DNA from: an uncultured Candidatus Melainabacteria bacterium
GTDB taxonomy: Bacteria; Cyanobacteriota; Vampirovibrionia; Gastranaerophilales; Gastranaerophilaceae
DNA: 64,000 nucleotides
Reading direction: 5' to 3'
Assembly: GCA_949741915.1 (NCBI GenBank)
Contig: CATJOM010000048.1
Coordinates: forward strand, 1 to 64,000
Within the stretch, counting starts at the first letter, position 1, and each line of letters starts with the position of its first letter. This document shows, piece by piece, positions 42,961 through 52,233 of this stretch. Position numbers and translations under genes: made by a program. The notes under the pieces were generated by a model, which made no database searches, had not been told where the DNA came from, and worked only from the letters and a program-made list of their open reading frames with translations.

Positions 42961-44368
42961 TAATATAAAAAATAAATGCGTTTTAATGGCGCTCTCTGGC
43001 GGCGTTGACAGCTCTGTTTTGTTTTTTATATTAAATAAATTGAAATCCGAATTTAATCTCAACTTAAAGGCAATTCACCTTAACCATAATTGGCGTGGTA
43101 AAGAATCCATTGAAGATTTGAGATTTTGTGAGACCATTGCAAAAAAAAATGAATGCGAATTCTTTTCAAAGACCCTTGATGATTCTATAAAAAAAACCGA
43201 AGTATCAGCAAGAGAGGCAAGGTACGCATTTTTTGAAGAAGCTCTTATAAGATTTAATTCTGATATCTGTTTTTTAGCACACAATAAAAATGATAATGTC
43301 GAAACACTTTTGTATAGAATAGCAAAAGGTACGGGCCCAAGCGGACTATCATCCATACCAAAAATCAGAAAACCATATTATAGGCCCATACTGGATGTTT
43401 CACGGACCGAAATAGAAAACTTTGCAAGCCTTCACAGGATAAAATTTTGCACAGATAAATCAAACAATGACACAAAATACAAAAGAAATTTTATTAGAAA
43501 AAATATTATTCCAAATTTTGAAACCATAAATAATAATGCAGTTAATGCCATTAATTCCTTGATAAAACTTTCATCCGAGCAGAACGAGCTTGTGAATGAT
43601 TATATTCTGGACATTGAAAAAGAAATCTTTGATAATACAGAACTATGCTCAGCTGGGCTCTTTGATGCATCGCTCAAACCATTAAAAGAAAAAAAACCAA
43701 TAAAAAGAAAAGATTTTCTCTTCCTTAAAGATTCCATACAAAGAGAAATTTTATCAAGATATTTTAAGGGAATTTTAAAAAACAGAGATTATAAGACAAT
43801 ACTCAAAATTCAAAATTTTATCAAAGAAAATGAAAATTCGCTTCTGTCCTTAAATTCAGATTCTTTTTTAAAGATTCAGAATGACAAAGTATATATACAT
43901 AAACCATCCAAAAATAAGGCTTCCGATATTGAGATACCCATTTTATCTCCAGGTGAATATAAAATTTTAGATTATATAATTTCAATTAAAAAAGTCTCAT
44001 TTACAAAAGCGCCATTAAAAAGGCACAAAAAAAATGGAGAAGAGTATGTAAATCTTAATGAGCCATTGGATTATGTTCTAAGATTTAGAAAAGACGGTGA
44101 TATTTTTTCACCACTTGGCACGGTTCAAAACAGCCTGGATGATAAACAAAAAAAACAGCCAAAGCTTAAGGATTATTTTATAAACAAAAAAATTCCCCAA
44201 AATTTACGCTCTAAAATTCCACTTCTTTGTCATAAAAATGAAGTATTTTGGGTTACAGGTGTTCAAATTTCTGATAAGATAAAACTGGATTTTCAAAATA
44301 AAACCCAAGATAAAACAAAAAACACATATAAACTTTCAATAACTAGAAAGGACAAAGAAGATGGATAA
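42917..44368 (+). CDS. tilS: tRNA(Ile)-lysidine synthase
   Basis: About 483 residues from ATG 42917 (MTDMIEETQRFL). The frame is open 90 bp further up, but that would overlap the LdpA-like gene by 134 bp. The PP-loop is ALSGGVDSSVLFF near residues 24-36, followed by HLNHNWRGKESIED, LAHNKNDNVETLLYRI and GTGPSGLSSIP. The C-terminal substrate-binding domains end with DYFINKKIPQNLRSKIPLL and VFWVTGVQISDKIK. The enzyme converts C34 of the CAU isoleucine tRNA to lysidine, and is essential. It is coupled to hpt. Confidence 0.93.
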   Translation: MTDMIEETQRFLSDNNIKNKCVLMALSGGVDSSVLFFILNKLKSEFNLNLKAIHLNHNWRGKESIEDLRFCETIAKKNECEFFSKTLDDSIKKTEVSAREARYAFFEEALIRFNSDICFLAHNKNDNVETLLYRIAKGTGPSGLSSIPKIRKPYYRPILDVSRTEIENFASLHRIKFCTDKSNNDTKYKRNFIRKNIIPNFETINNNAVNAINSLIKLSSEQNELVNDYILDIEKEIFDNTELCSAGLFDASLKPLKEKKPIKRKDFLFLKDSIQREILSRYFKGILKNRDYKTILKIQNFIKENENSLLSLNSDSFLKIQNDKVYIHKPSKNKASDIEIPILSPGEYKILDYIISIKKVSFTKAPLKRHKKNGEEYVNLNEPLDYVLRFRKDGDIFSPLGTVQNSLDDKQKKQPKLKDYFINKKIPQNLRSKIPLLCHKNEVFWVTGVQISDKIKLDFQNKTQDKTKNTYKLSITRKDKEDG

Positions 44369-44900
44369 ATCTCAATTAAAAACCCTTGTGAACAATGAAG
44401 ACTTGCAAAACAGAATCAAAGAGTTAGCAGAAGAAATAAATAATTATTATGAAAGAAAATACAGCCTAAATGAAGAATTAACAATTGTTTGCGTCCTAAA
44501 GGGTGCTGTTATGTTTTTTACTGAATTGTCAAAATATTTGAAGATGCCCGTAAGAATGGAATTTGTTAGCCTTTCAAGCTATGGCTGCAGCGAAAAATCT
44601 TCTGGCAAAGTTTCAGCCTTAAATTTATCCTTGCCGCCACTAGAGAACAAAAATGTTCTTGTGGTTGAAGATATTATGGATACTGGGCTTACACTAAAAT
44701 TTTTGCTTGATTTTTTAAACACAAAATGCAAGGCAAAGGATGTAAAACTTGCCGTAATGTGTGATAAAAAATGTGCCAGAAAATACGATATTTCGCCAGA
44801 TTTTTATGCATTTGATGTGGACGATAAGTTTATTGTAGGTTTTGGCCTTGATTATAATGAAATTTACCGAAATATTCCCTATATCGGATATTTTGAATAA
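44361..44900 (+). CDS. hpt: Hypoxanthine phosphoribosyltransferase
   Basis: 179 residues. The purine salvage enzyme makes IMP/GMP from hypoxanthine/guanine and PRPP. Visible: VCVLKGAVMFFTELSKYL, the flexible-loop segment VSLSSYG, the PRPP motif VVEDIMDTGLTLKFLL, and a C-terminal FIVGFGLDYNEIYRNIPYIG. AAAGGA lies before ATG, and the start overlaps tilS by 8 bp. The tilS-hpt order is common in bacteria. The downstream 188 bp to the convergent gene hold a weak GTGCAA/TTGCAC hairpin (44962-44985). Confidence 0.95.
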   Translation: MDKSQLKTLVNNEDLQNRIKELAEEINNYYERKYSLNEELTIVCVLKGAVMFFTELSKYLKMPVRMEFVSLSSYGCSEKSSGKVSALNLSLPPLENKNVLVVEDIMDTGLTLKFLLDFLNTKCKAKDVKLAVMCDKKCARKYDISPDFYAFDVDDKFIVGFGLDYNEIYRNIPYIGYFE

Positions 44901-45088
44901 GGTTTAAATATACCTGCCACATACGTATAATTTTATTTAATTAAATGTGCTAAATAATTTAGTGCAATTATTTGCAATTTTGCACAAAAATACTTTTCTT
45001 TTTCCTCTACACTAATCATATACGATTTCTAACCCATAATTTGAAATAACGCAAATTCACATTAGCCGCAACAAATATTATTCAGAAT

Positions 45089-45622
45089 TCACCCAAACAT
45101 CCATCTGCATATAAATATGGCTGCAATAATTCCCGTAATATCAGCCAGAATGCCAACAAGAATAGCATGCCTGAATTTTTTAATGCCAATAGCGCCAAAA
45201 TAAACGCTCAACACGTAAAATGTTGTCTCAGAGCTTCCTGTTATTATAGCGGCAAGTTTTGCAGCGTAAGAATCCGGTCCGTTTGAATTAACTATATCTG
45301 AAAATATTCCAAGTGTAGCACCGCCTGAAAGAGAGCGAGTAAGCATTAATGGCAGTACATCTGCAGGTATTTTTAAAAATTCAAGCGGCGCTCTTAAGAT
45401 TTCACCGAGCCAGTCAATTATACCTGAGGCTCTTAGCATTGCCACCGCCGTCATTATCGCAACAAGATACGGAATTATCTTGACGCTTATCCAAAATCCT
45501 TCCTTTGCACCCTCCGTAAATGCTTCATAGGCTGGAATTTTTTTAATTATTGCGCAAATTAATATTACAAGTATAATTACAGGCAAAATCCAAATAGAGA
45601 GCTGGCTTAAAAGTTCTTTCAC
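45089..45622 (-). CDS. spmB: SpmB-like nucleoside-recognition (Gate) membrane protein
   Basis: 177 residues with about five hydrophobic helices. The family features are EAFTEGAKEGFWISVKIIPYLVAIMTAVAMLR, RSLSGGATLG and ITGSSETTFYVLSVYFGA. The start is GTG with GGAG 7 nt upstream, overlapping the stop of the SpmA-like gene by 4 nt. Named for Bacillus spore maturation, but the pair is widespread in non-sporulating bacteria and probably forms a small transporter. No sporulation gene is in the window. Confidence 0.88.
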   Translation of the reverse strand: MKELLSQLSIWILPVIILVILICAIIKKIPAYEAFTEGAKEGFWISVKIIPYLVAIMTAVAMLRASGIIDWLGEILRAPLEFLKIPADVLPLMLTRSLSGGATLGIFSDIVNSNGPDSYAAKLAAIITGSSETTFYVLSVYFGAIGIKKFRHAILVGILADITGIIAAIFICRWMFG

Positions 45623-46239
45623 AGATTGTCTCCATCACTTGCCTGTGGTTTGTCACAAAAAAACGGCGCTAAAATTTTTGCAATAATTATTGCACTAATA
45701 AAGGCAATTAAGGTTACGATTAAAACAGGCAATATAATATCTGTAGGGTTTTTAGCCTTTGCTGATAAAAGAATTGCAATAACACTTGCAGGAATTAATT
45801 GAAACCCTGCTGTGTTCATCCCTAAAAAAATACACATGGAATTTGAAGCCGTTTTTGCATCTTCGCCATTTTTTAGAGCCTCTTCCTTAAGATCTTCCAT
45901 TGCTTTTATACCGAAAGGCGTTGCAGCATTTGCAAGCCCAAGGGCATTAGCACTAAAATTCAAGGCTATGTTTGAAAATGCAGGGCTATCTTTTGGAAGT
46001 TCATTAAATATAAATCTTAACAGAGGGGATGTAATTTTTGCAAACCATTCAACAAGTCCTGATTTTTGGGCAATCTTTACCATGCCAAGCCAGAATGCCA
46101 TAATCCCAATAAGTGAAATCGCAATAGTGACAGCGTTTTGGGCAGATGACAACATAGCATTTACAACATCGGATAAGCTTCCATTTATAGCCCCGAAAAT
46201 AATTGAAATTATAATTAAGCCACACCAGATGTAGTTCAT
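45619..46239 (-). CDS. spmA: SpmA-like nucleoside-recognition (Gate) membrane protein
   Basis: 206 residues with about five to six hydrophobic helices. MNYIWCGLIIISIIFGAINGSL, AVTIAISLIGIMAFWLGMVKIAQ, ALNFSANALGLANAATPFGIKAM and FLGMNTAGFQLIPASVIAI are the expected landmarks. It is coupled to spmB by a 4-nt overlap. Its ATG lies one base after the stop of the unrecognised acidic protein upstream, so the three genes form an operon. The transported substrate is not known. Confidence 0.88.
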   Translation of the reverse strand: MNYIWCGLIIISIIFGAINGSLSDVVNAMLSSAQNAVTIAISLIGIMAFWLGMVKIAQKSGLVEWFAKITSPLLRFIFNELPKDSPAFSNIALNFSANALGLANAATPFGIKAMEDLKEEALKNGEDAKTASNSMCIFLGMNTAGFQLIPASVIAILLSAKAKNPTDIILPVLIVTLIAFISAIIIAKILAPFFCDKPQASDGDNL

Positions 46240-46240
46240 G

Positions 46241-47020
46241 TTAGTGCCTTACAAGGTCGTAATTATGATAATTCCAGGCATTTTCATTAATAGAATACTG
46301 GGTAGTTTTACCTTCTCTGTGTACTTCAATTAAAACCCTGTCTATTGCCTGATTAATAATATTTGAGCTTGCAAGACGTCCAAAAGCAGGATATAACTTA
46401 GAATTTAGCTGCTTCAAACTAAATTTTTTAATATTTAAAATTTCATCCAAATAACATGCTCCTGCAACAAATTCATCAAGTGGTGTATTTATATCCTTAT
46501 TTTTTATATAATCACCGAAAGAAAGAATTTTATCCTTGGTTTTTTGCTTCTTAATGGGTGTCCCGGGTATCTCTTTAGCAGTTTCATCTTCTTCCTTCTT
46601 CTCCTCAGAAGTTGGCAAGTTAATTTCAGCTGCCTCAATGCAAGATTTTTCTTCCTTGATTTCAGATACAACATTTTCATTCAAAACATCTGGCAATTTA
46701 TCAATAGAAGTCTCATCTTCAATAAAAACAGGTGCATCATCGGCACAGGGTACGTCCACAGGTGTTTCAGACAAATTATCTGTATCCTCTATAACCTCTT
46801 CATTCTTGTCAGAAACTTGTTCCTTGTCTTGACCTATATTTCCATATTCTTGTTTTGCCGCCTGCTTAAAACTTGTTTCAAAATTTTCCCATTCATCCTT
46901 TTTAAACAGCATAGATTTAACATACTGATCAAATTCGTTGCCGATAATATCTGGAATATCACCGGCTATTGACAGGTCGCACACATCATTATATTTTACG
47001 GTTAATTTATATTTTGCCAT
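46241..47020 (-). CDS. Hypothetical acidic protein with N-terminal MA-x-Y module
   Basis: 259 residues. An N-terminal module of about 50 residues (MAKYKLTVKYNDVCDLSIAG, then IPDIIGNEFDQYVKSMLF, W45) resembles the entire 44-residue protein encoded just upstream (47047-47181). Residues 60-160 are a Glu/Asp/Ser-rich linker, probably disordered. The C-terminal 95 residues (GDYIKNKDINTPLDEFVAGACYL onward) look globular and may be a winged-helix-like fold, but I do not recognise a family. AGGAT lies before ATG. It precedes spmA by one base. Confidence 0.7.
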   Translation of the reverse strand: MAKYKLTVKYNDVCDLSIAGDIPDIIGNEFDQYVKSMLFKKDEWENFETSFKQAAKQEYGNIGQDKEQVSDKNEEVIEDTDNLSETPVDVPCADDAPVFIEDETSIDKLPDVLNENVVSEIKEEKSCIEAAEINLPTSEEKKEEDETAKEIPGTPIKKQKTKDKILSFGDYIKNKDINTPLDEFVAGACYLDEILNIKKFSLKQLNSKLYPAFGRLASSNIINQAIDRVLIEVHREGKTTQYSINENAWNYHNYDLVRH

Positions 47021-47046
47021 AAATCTTTATCCTGCCTGCCTTTGCC

Positions 47047-47181
47047 TTAGTTTTCACCTTGTTGCATTCTTAATATATCCTGACGCCACTTTGCAAGCTC
47101 GTCCTCAATAAATTTTGGATCATCAGATGAAATTTCAACCTCAATTTCGCCCTTTTTAATTTTAAATATATAATCTGCCAT
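47047..47181 (-). CDS. 44-residue protein, single MA-x-Y module
   Basis: A small ORF with a good AGGAG 6 nt before ATG. It begins MADYIFKIKKGEIEVEISSD, continues PKFIEDELAKWRQDI and ends in MQQGEN. It shares start, length of the beta-rich first half, the P-x-I/F-I pattern and a terminal Trp-containing helix with the N-terminus of the 46241-47020 protein. The gene is therefore real rather than noise and is first in the spmA/spmB operon. Function unknown. Confidence 0.7.
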   Translation of the reverse strand: MADYIFKIKKGEIEVEISSDDPKFIEDELAKWRQDILRMQQGEN

Positions 47182-47497
47182 CTAAAACTCCTTTTGATAA
47201 TACAAATATTATCTATCATGTTGAAAGTTTTTACAATAGAATTTTTTGACTTTTAAACAAAAATTATTAAAAATAGTATTGCAAGAGAAAACAACATGCC
47301 CTCTATGCAAAACATCTTTTTATTGGCAGATTCTCCTTTCCATAGTTATAATAATTTTAAAAATAAGCATAAAACTATCTTAAACTCACTTTAGGTGTTT
47401 TTTAAAAAAATCAACCATTTAGATGACATAACGCAATATAAAATCTTCTATACTAGTGTGTGGGAGAATAGGTTTTAAATATTAAAGGCAAAAGTTA
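47182..47497. other. Divergent intergenic region
   Basis: 316 bp between divergent genes, AT-rich, with no ORF. It must hold both promoters; I see TTGCAAG-like and TATAAT-like words but no pair with good spacing. Confidence 0.3.
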
Positions 47498-49450
47498 GTG
47501 TTTAACTATAATTTGTTAAATCCTGTAAATATTACATATAGAAATCCGAAACAAAATCCTGCATATGTGGATAGCGACGGTGAATCCTCTAATACCCAAA
47601 AACAGGCCCAAAAACCCGTCACTATGGATGAAAACAGAGAAGGCCGCCACTTTCCCAATGGCAACAAGGTCCAAATTGACTATACAAAAAACAAAGTTAA
47701 TATTTCACAGGTAATTGAAGATTTTAAAAGCACAATTGCTGCAATCAATGCCCCGGAGGACATTTCAAGAGAGGTGCACTCATATTTAAACCTTGTTGAA
47801 ATGGAATCAAAAAAGGAAAATCCTTCCAGAGAGATTATTTTAGCTAATCTTAAAAACGCTTCCAAAATATCTGATAAATTCATTGAAGACAGCCTAAAAA
47901 AGCCATCAACCGTTGTGCAAGATTGGGTTAATGCTTTGTTTTTACAAAATGTGGAATTAAAGGCCGACCCAAGTTATATCAACGAGGCATTCAGGGTTCA
48001 AATTCCTGAAAATAAAAGAAAAACAGGCATACAAACCGATGCTGCTGCTACTTTTACTGATGGCACACCTGCAAATACTATGCACAATGTGTCTTCTAAC
48101 CAGCAAACTACATATACGCCCGCTCCAAATGGATACAATAAGAGTATTTCAAATATTCAAACTCCATCAAATACTCTAAACACAATTTCTTCAACAAATG
48201 ATTTCCAGAATTCACCTGTAAATATTTACGATATACCCAAAAACAGGATAACACTCAACGAAATCAAACCCATCGGCCAAATAAATCCTGAATTTTTCAT
48301 CCAAAATGAGGTACAGGATTCTTCTACTGTAGCTGGCAATATTGATGCTGCTCCATTCGGGAAAACTACTCCCAGTGTAAAAATCAATATAAAGCCTGAT
48401 TCAGGAATTCAAAATTTAACCTATTCAACCACGGCGCCTCTTAAGGATGCTAGTACGTCTTTAGGGGCCCCTGTTTCTTTAGGTAACAATGCTTATAAAA
48501 CAGCAAGCAGTGCTAGTTTGCACGCATCAAATACTGCTCAAAATATTGATAATATTCCATTCAGCGGTGCTTCTAACAACACTATAAGTGTTGCCAAAAA
48601 TTCTATGCTGCCAGAAAATAGTTATTTAGCTGGTATTTCAGATATCCAACAGGACAAAAATACTTATCAGCAACAAAATTTAGCTAAGCAGCAGGCTGAA
48701 CTTCCAATACTAGAGCGCCTAAGCAAAAAAGAACGTACAGCTAAGAGTAATTTTGTAAAGGCAAAAAGGATTATAAAAGGCAGCGGCAACCCTGAAAATG
48801 CTCTCAAGCTCTACAACGAAGCCCTGAGCCTTATGGAAAATTCAACCGATAATAACCTAAGAGCTGCAATACATTTTGAACGCGGCAAACTTTTTGATGA
48901 TTTCGATTATGCCGAATTTGCCCTAAAAGACTACAATAGTGCCACAAAATGCACTGATAATAACCTCAAAACCCACGCCCACCTTAAGATGGGAAGGATT
49001 TATGATGACTATGTAATGTTTGACCCTGCGGTTGAACAGTATTCACTAGCAGTTGAAACATCCGAAGAAGCCAAGAATCCAAACGGCAAAACCAAGGCTC
49101 TCACTTATCTTGCAGCATTATTTGCAGATAGATACGACAAAGAAAACACAGAAACCTTTAACGCTTTATCAGTTGATGCTGCTTATGAAACCGGTAATAT
49201 GAAAACCGTTGCAAAAACCCTTATGGGCGCAGGTGAAAATTTTGAATACATAAACGAAGATATCAAGGCGCTTTCAGCGTACAAGGAAGCTGCAAAGGCT
49301 GCCCATTCAATAAAGGACTACAATTTGCTTTCAAAAAGCTACGAAGCTGCATCTGGAACCATGGACAGGCTTGGAAATGGCGCTAAAGCAATGACGCTTT
49401 TATCAAAGGCTCTTCTGTATCGTCAAAAATCCGAACTTCAAGAGGACTAG
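47498..49450 (+). CDS. TPR protein with long disordered N-terminal region
   Basis: 650 residues from GTG 47498. Residues 1-75 are polar; a short helical region spans about 75-160; a Ser/Thr/Asn-rich linker runs to about 400; and TPR-type repeats occupy about 425-640 (ENALKLYNEALSLMEN, RAAIHFERGKLFDDFDY, KTKALTYLAALFADRYD, AYKEAAKAAHSIKDYN). No signal peptide. A scaffold or assembly role is inferred. No strong RBS. Its last 68 bp overlap the 3' end of aroB on the opposite strand. Confidence 0.8.
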   Translation: MFNYNLLNPVNITYRNPKQNPAYVDSDGESSNTQKQAQKPVTMDENREGRHFPNGNKVQIDYTKNKVNISQVIEDFKSTIAAINAPEDISREVHSYLNLVEMESKKENPSREIILANLKNASKISDKFIEDSLKKPSTVVQDWVNALFLQNVELKADPSYINEAFRVQIPENKRKTGIQTDAAATFTDGTPANTMHNVSSNQQTTYTPAPNGYNKSISNIQTPSNTLNTISSTNDFQNSPVNIYDIPKNRITLNEIKPIGQINPEFFIQNEVQDSSTVAGNIDAAPFGKTTPSVKINIKPDSGIQNLTYSTTAPLKDASTSLGAPVSLGNNAYKTASSASLHASNTAQNIDNIPFSGASNNTISVAKNSMLPENSYLAGISDIQQDKNTYQQQNLAKQQAELPILERLSKKERTAKSNFVKAKRIIKGSGNPENALKLYNEALSLMENSTDNNLRAAIHFERGKLFDDFDYAEFALKDYNSATKCTDNNLKTHAHLKMGRIYDDYVMFDPAVEQYSLAVETSEEAKNPNGKTKALTYLAALFADRYDKENTETFNALSVDAAYETGNMKTVAKTLMGAGENFEYINEDIKALSAYKEAAKAAHSIKDYNLLSKSYEAASGTMDRLGNGAKAMTLLSKALLYRQKSELQED

Positions 49451-50495
49451 TTGGCAGCACCAGCTTAATTTTTGAATGCGATACCTTTTTGTCTGATTTC
49501 ATGCCATCGTATATTTTGTCTTTGTCAAAATTTTTCATATCAGCTAAAATCAAGCCATAGTCTTTGATTAACTTGATTGCATCTGTGTAATAGTTTTTAT
49601 CAATTAAGTTTCTAGACAATGCCGTGTTAAAAGCCATAATCATACCAGCCGCCACTGCCTCTCCGTGTGTATATTTTTTATAGTCTGTAATTTTTTCTAC
49701 ACTATGCCCAAATGTGTGTCCGAAATTTAAAATCGCCCTTAAACCCTTCTCGCATTCATCTTTTGAAACTACGCTTGCCTTCATCGAAACTGAAGCATAA
49801 ATTATTTGCTCAGCGTGTTTTATAATGTCTTCATAAAGTCTATTTATATTAGCTTTTTCCGGGCTGTCATTCTGCAATTGGCTTTGCACAAATAGATTTT
49901 TCAAAAAATTAAAAAAGTCAAAAAATTCTCTGCAGCCTGTAGTTTTTTCTATGAATGCATACTTTAAGACTTCACTCATGCCTGTTTTTAATTGTCTTAA
50001 ATCGAGCGTAGCAAGAGTGTTAGGGTCAATTAAAACTTTTTTTGGCTGCTTAAAAGCACCAATTAAATTTTTTCCCATTTTATGGTTAAAACCCGTTTTC
50101 CCGCCAACAGATGAATCCACCTGAGAAAGAAGCGTTGTGGGAATTTGTATATAGTCAACCCCCCTAAGGACGCTTGCTGCCGCAAAACCCGCTAAGTCAC
50201 CAACTACACCCCCTCCAAATGCTATAACACAGTCGCTTCGCTCAATTTTAGCTTCAAGCAGCTTATCAATTATATATTCGAATGTGGAAAAATTCTTAAA
50301 TTCCTCCCCATCCTCAATCACCACAAGGTTTTCAAACCTGCTAAGAAAATCTTTATAAATACTTTGAATGCTCTTATTAGTTATGACAAAATATCGTCTG
50401 CCGCCGTCAAGATATTTTTCAATATCACTAAGAAGCCCATGCTGTATAGTTATAGGGTAACTTTTTTCATTTAATTCAACCGTTAATTCTCTCAT
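49383..50495 (-). CDS. aroB: 3-dehydroquinate synthase
   Basis: A 370-residue NAD- and metal-dependent cyclase, second step of the shikimate path. GGGVVGDLAGFAAASVLRGV carries the NAD-binding Gly-rich loop. QIPTTLLSQVDSSVGGKTGFN, the metal ligand in LNFGHTFGHSVE and the HGEAVAAGM motif are all intact. The start lies within the end of aroK (20-bp overlap), so it is translationally coupled. The 3' end overlaps the convergent TPR gene by 68 bp; the C-terminal residues after KIKLVLPTSPLEV are the overlap. Confidence 0.95.
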   Translation of the reverse strand: MRELTVELNEKSYPITIQHGLLSDIEKYLDGGRRYFVITNKSIQSIYKDFLSRFENLVVIEDGEEFKNFSTFEYIIDKLLEAKIERSDCVIAFGGGVVGDLAGFAAASVLRGVDYIQIPTTLLSQVDSSVGGKTGFNHKMGKNLIGAFKQPKKVLIDPNTLATLDLRQLKTGMSEVLKYAFIEKTTGCREFFDFFNFLKNLFVQSQLQNDSPEKANINRLYEDIIKHAEQIIYASVSMKASVVSKDECEKGLRAILNFGHTFGHSVEKITDYKKYTHGEAVAAGMIMAFNTALSRNLIDKNYYTDAIKLIKDYGLILADMKNFDKDKIYDGMKSDKKVSHSKIKLVLPTSPLEVRIFDDTEEPLIKASLL

Positions 50496-51015
50496 AAATT
50501 TCTGTTATTTCATCCACAATCTCTTTTGCCATCTTATTTTCAGTGTTAATCTTAAAATCAGCACACTCATAACGGGCACGCCTTCTATCTAGGATTTCCT
50601 TCAATGTTTTTTTGGGGTCTTTTGTTAACAATAGCGGGCGTTTAACATCATCCTTAATTCTTTCATACAAAACATCATGCGATGCCGAAAGATAATAAAT
50701 GCGCCCCGTTTCTCTTAGCTTGTTAAGATTCTTTTTGGATTCCACAACCCCGCCCCCTGTTGAAATTACGAGGTTTCTACCGGGCTCAATATCACATATG
50801 ACACCACATTCAAGCTCTCTAAAGTGTTCCTCCCCATATACTTTGAAAATTTCAGGGATTGTCATTTTGTGTTTTTTTTCAATCAGGGTGTCAAGGTCAA
50901 TGAAACCAAGTTTCAATTTTCTTGACAAAATGCTTCCCACAGTTGACTTTCCAGCACCCATCATACCCGTTAGAATTATTGTTCTATTCTTAGAATTTTC
51001 TTGTATATTCTTCAT
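50476..51015 (-). CDS. aroK: Shikimate kinase
   Basis: A 179-residue P-loop kinase phosphorylating shikimate. Walker A GMMGAGKSTVG is near residues 17-27, the shikimate-binding Asp is in FIDLDTLIE, and the Gly-rich STGGGVV and lid segment RPLLLT complete the signature. The length is typical. The ATG lies 26 bp inside the end of aroC, and the gene ends inside aroB, giving a tightly overlapped aroC-aroK-aroB operon. Confidence 0.95.
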   Translation of the reverse strand: MKNIQENSKNRTIILTGMMGAGKSTVGSILSRKLKLGFIDLDTLIEKKHKMTIPEIFKVYGEEHFRELECGVICDIEPGRNLVISTGGGVVESKKNLNKLRETGRIYYLSASHDVLYERIKDDVKRPLLLTKDPKKTLKEILDRRRARYECADFKINTENKMAKEIVDEITEIYERING

Positions 51016-52162
51016 AATTCTTAAAATTTTTCATTGTTTCATCAAAATTATCTGGCCCAAATTTTTCAAAAAACGCGTCCAGTATTATAATAGACGCCAT
51101 ATTTAGTGCAACGGTTCCAAGTGCCTCCACAGCGCAGGTGTCCGCCCTTTCAAAATGCGCTTGTTCGGCAGCTTTAGTCTTTATATTTATTGAATTCAAA
51201 GGCTTTCGCATGGTTGGAATAGGCTTCATTGAAAGCCTTACTATAACATTCTCTCCATTTGTCATGCCGCCTTCTATACCGCCTGCATTATTAGTTTTTC
51301 TATATATTGTTGGATTTACAAAAGAGGCGCCATTGGTATTATCCGGCATATCAGTGTTTGCAGTATTTATAAATATTTCATCATGTACCCTTGAGCCGCA
51401 TAGACCAGAAACCCCTTTTCCCATGCCGATTTCCACTGCTTTTACAGCGGGAATACTCATCATAGCACCAGCCAGGCGTCCGTCAAGCCTCCTATCCCAG
51501 TGTACAAAACTTCCAAGACCCACAGGCAGGTTTTTAAACTGGATTTCCAGTTCTCCGCCAAGGCTTTCACCCTCTTTTTTTGCTTCTTCAATAATTTTAT
51601 CAATTTCATCTTCGGTTGTTTTCCCGCCAACAGAAAGGGTTTTGAATTCTCCTGTAATATTAAAATTTCTTAAGATATCCTGACAAATTGCCCCAACAGC
51701 TACTCTGGTTGCGGTTTCACGGGCACTTGATCTCTCCAAGACATCTCGCATATCTTTATGGTGATACTTTATAGCGCCTGAAAGGTCTGCATGGCCAGGT
51801 CTTGGGCGGGTTATAGATTTTTCATTTATTTTTTCTTCAATTTCTCTTTTTGCCGTTTCATCAAATACAGCAAAGTTAATAGCCTCAGGGCTCATGGGAA
51901 TTTTCCAATTCTCAAAATCTTTATTTTTAATTTCTATACAAATTGGCGCACCAGTTGTTTTTTGAAACCTAACACCCGATTTTAGTTCTATAGTATCGGT
52001 TTCAATCTTCATCCTGCCGCCCCGGCCTTTTCCCTGCTGCCTTTTGGCTAGTTCATTATTTATGAAATTCAAATCAAGAAAATATCCAGCACCAATGCCT
52101 TCTATGATTGCATTTAGGCACTTTCCATGCGATTCTCCTGATGTTAGAAATCTTATTGGCAA
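50990..52162 (-). CDS. aroC: Chorismate synthase
   Basis: A 390-residue FMN-dependent enzyme making chorismate from EPSP. The signature SGESHGKCLNAIIEGIGAG opens the protein. Further segments include KRQQGKGRGGRM, TRPRPGHADLSG, RSSARETATRVAVGA, SLGGELEIQF and NAGGIEGGMTNGENVIVRL. The start is TTG with GGAGG 4 nt upstream (GGAGGaaaaTTG), which fixes the N-terminus at PIRFLTSGESHG. It is the first gene of the aro operon. Confidence 0.96.
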   Translation of the reverse strand: MPIRFLTSGESHGKCLNAIIEGIGAGYFLDLNFINNELAKRQQGKGRGGRMKIETDTIELKSGVRFQKTTGAPICIEIKNKDFENWKIPMSPEAINFAVFDETAKREIEEKINEKSITRPRPGHADLSGAIKYHHKDMRDVLERSSARETATRVAVGAICQDILRNFNITGEFKTLSVGGKTTEDEIDKIIEEAKKEGESLGGELEIQFKNLPVGLGSFVHWDRRLDGRLAGAMMSIPAVKAVEIGMGKGVSGLCGSRVHDEIFINTANTDMPDNTNGASFVNPTIYRKTNNAGGIEGGMTNGENVIVRLSMKPIPTMRKPLNSINIKTKAAEQAHFERADTCAVEALGTVALNMASIIILDAFFEKFGPDNFDETMKNFKNYEEYTRKF

Positions 52163-52233
52163 TTTTCCTCCAAATACCTTAGTGTCTTATTTTTTACTCT
52201 ATAATGCGTTTGAAAAGCATATATAGCAAAACT

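Noticed and set aside
45089-46239. Sporulation locus from the spmA/spmB names
   Set aside because: These Gate-domain proteins are widespread in non-sporulating bacteria, and no other sporulation gene is near.
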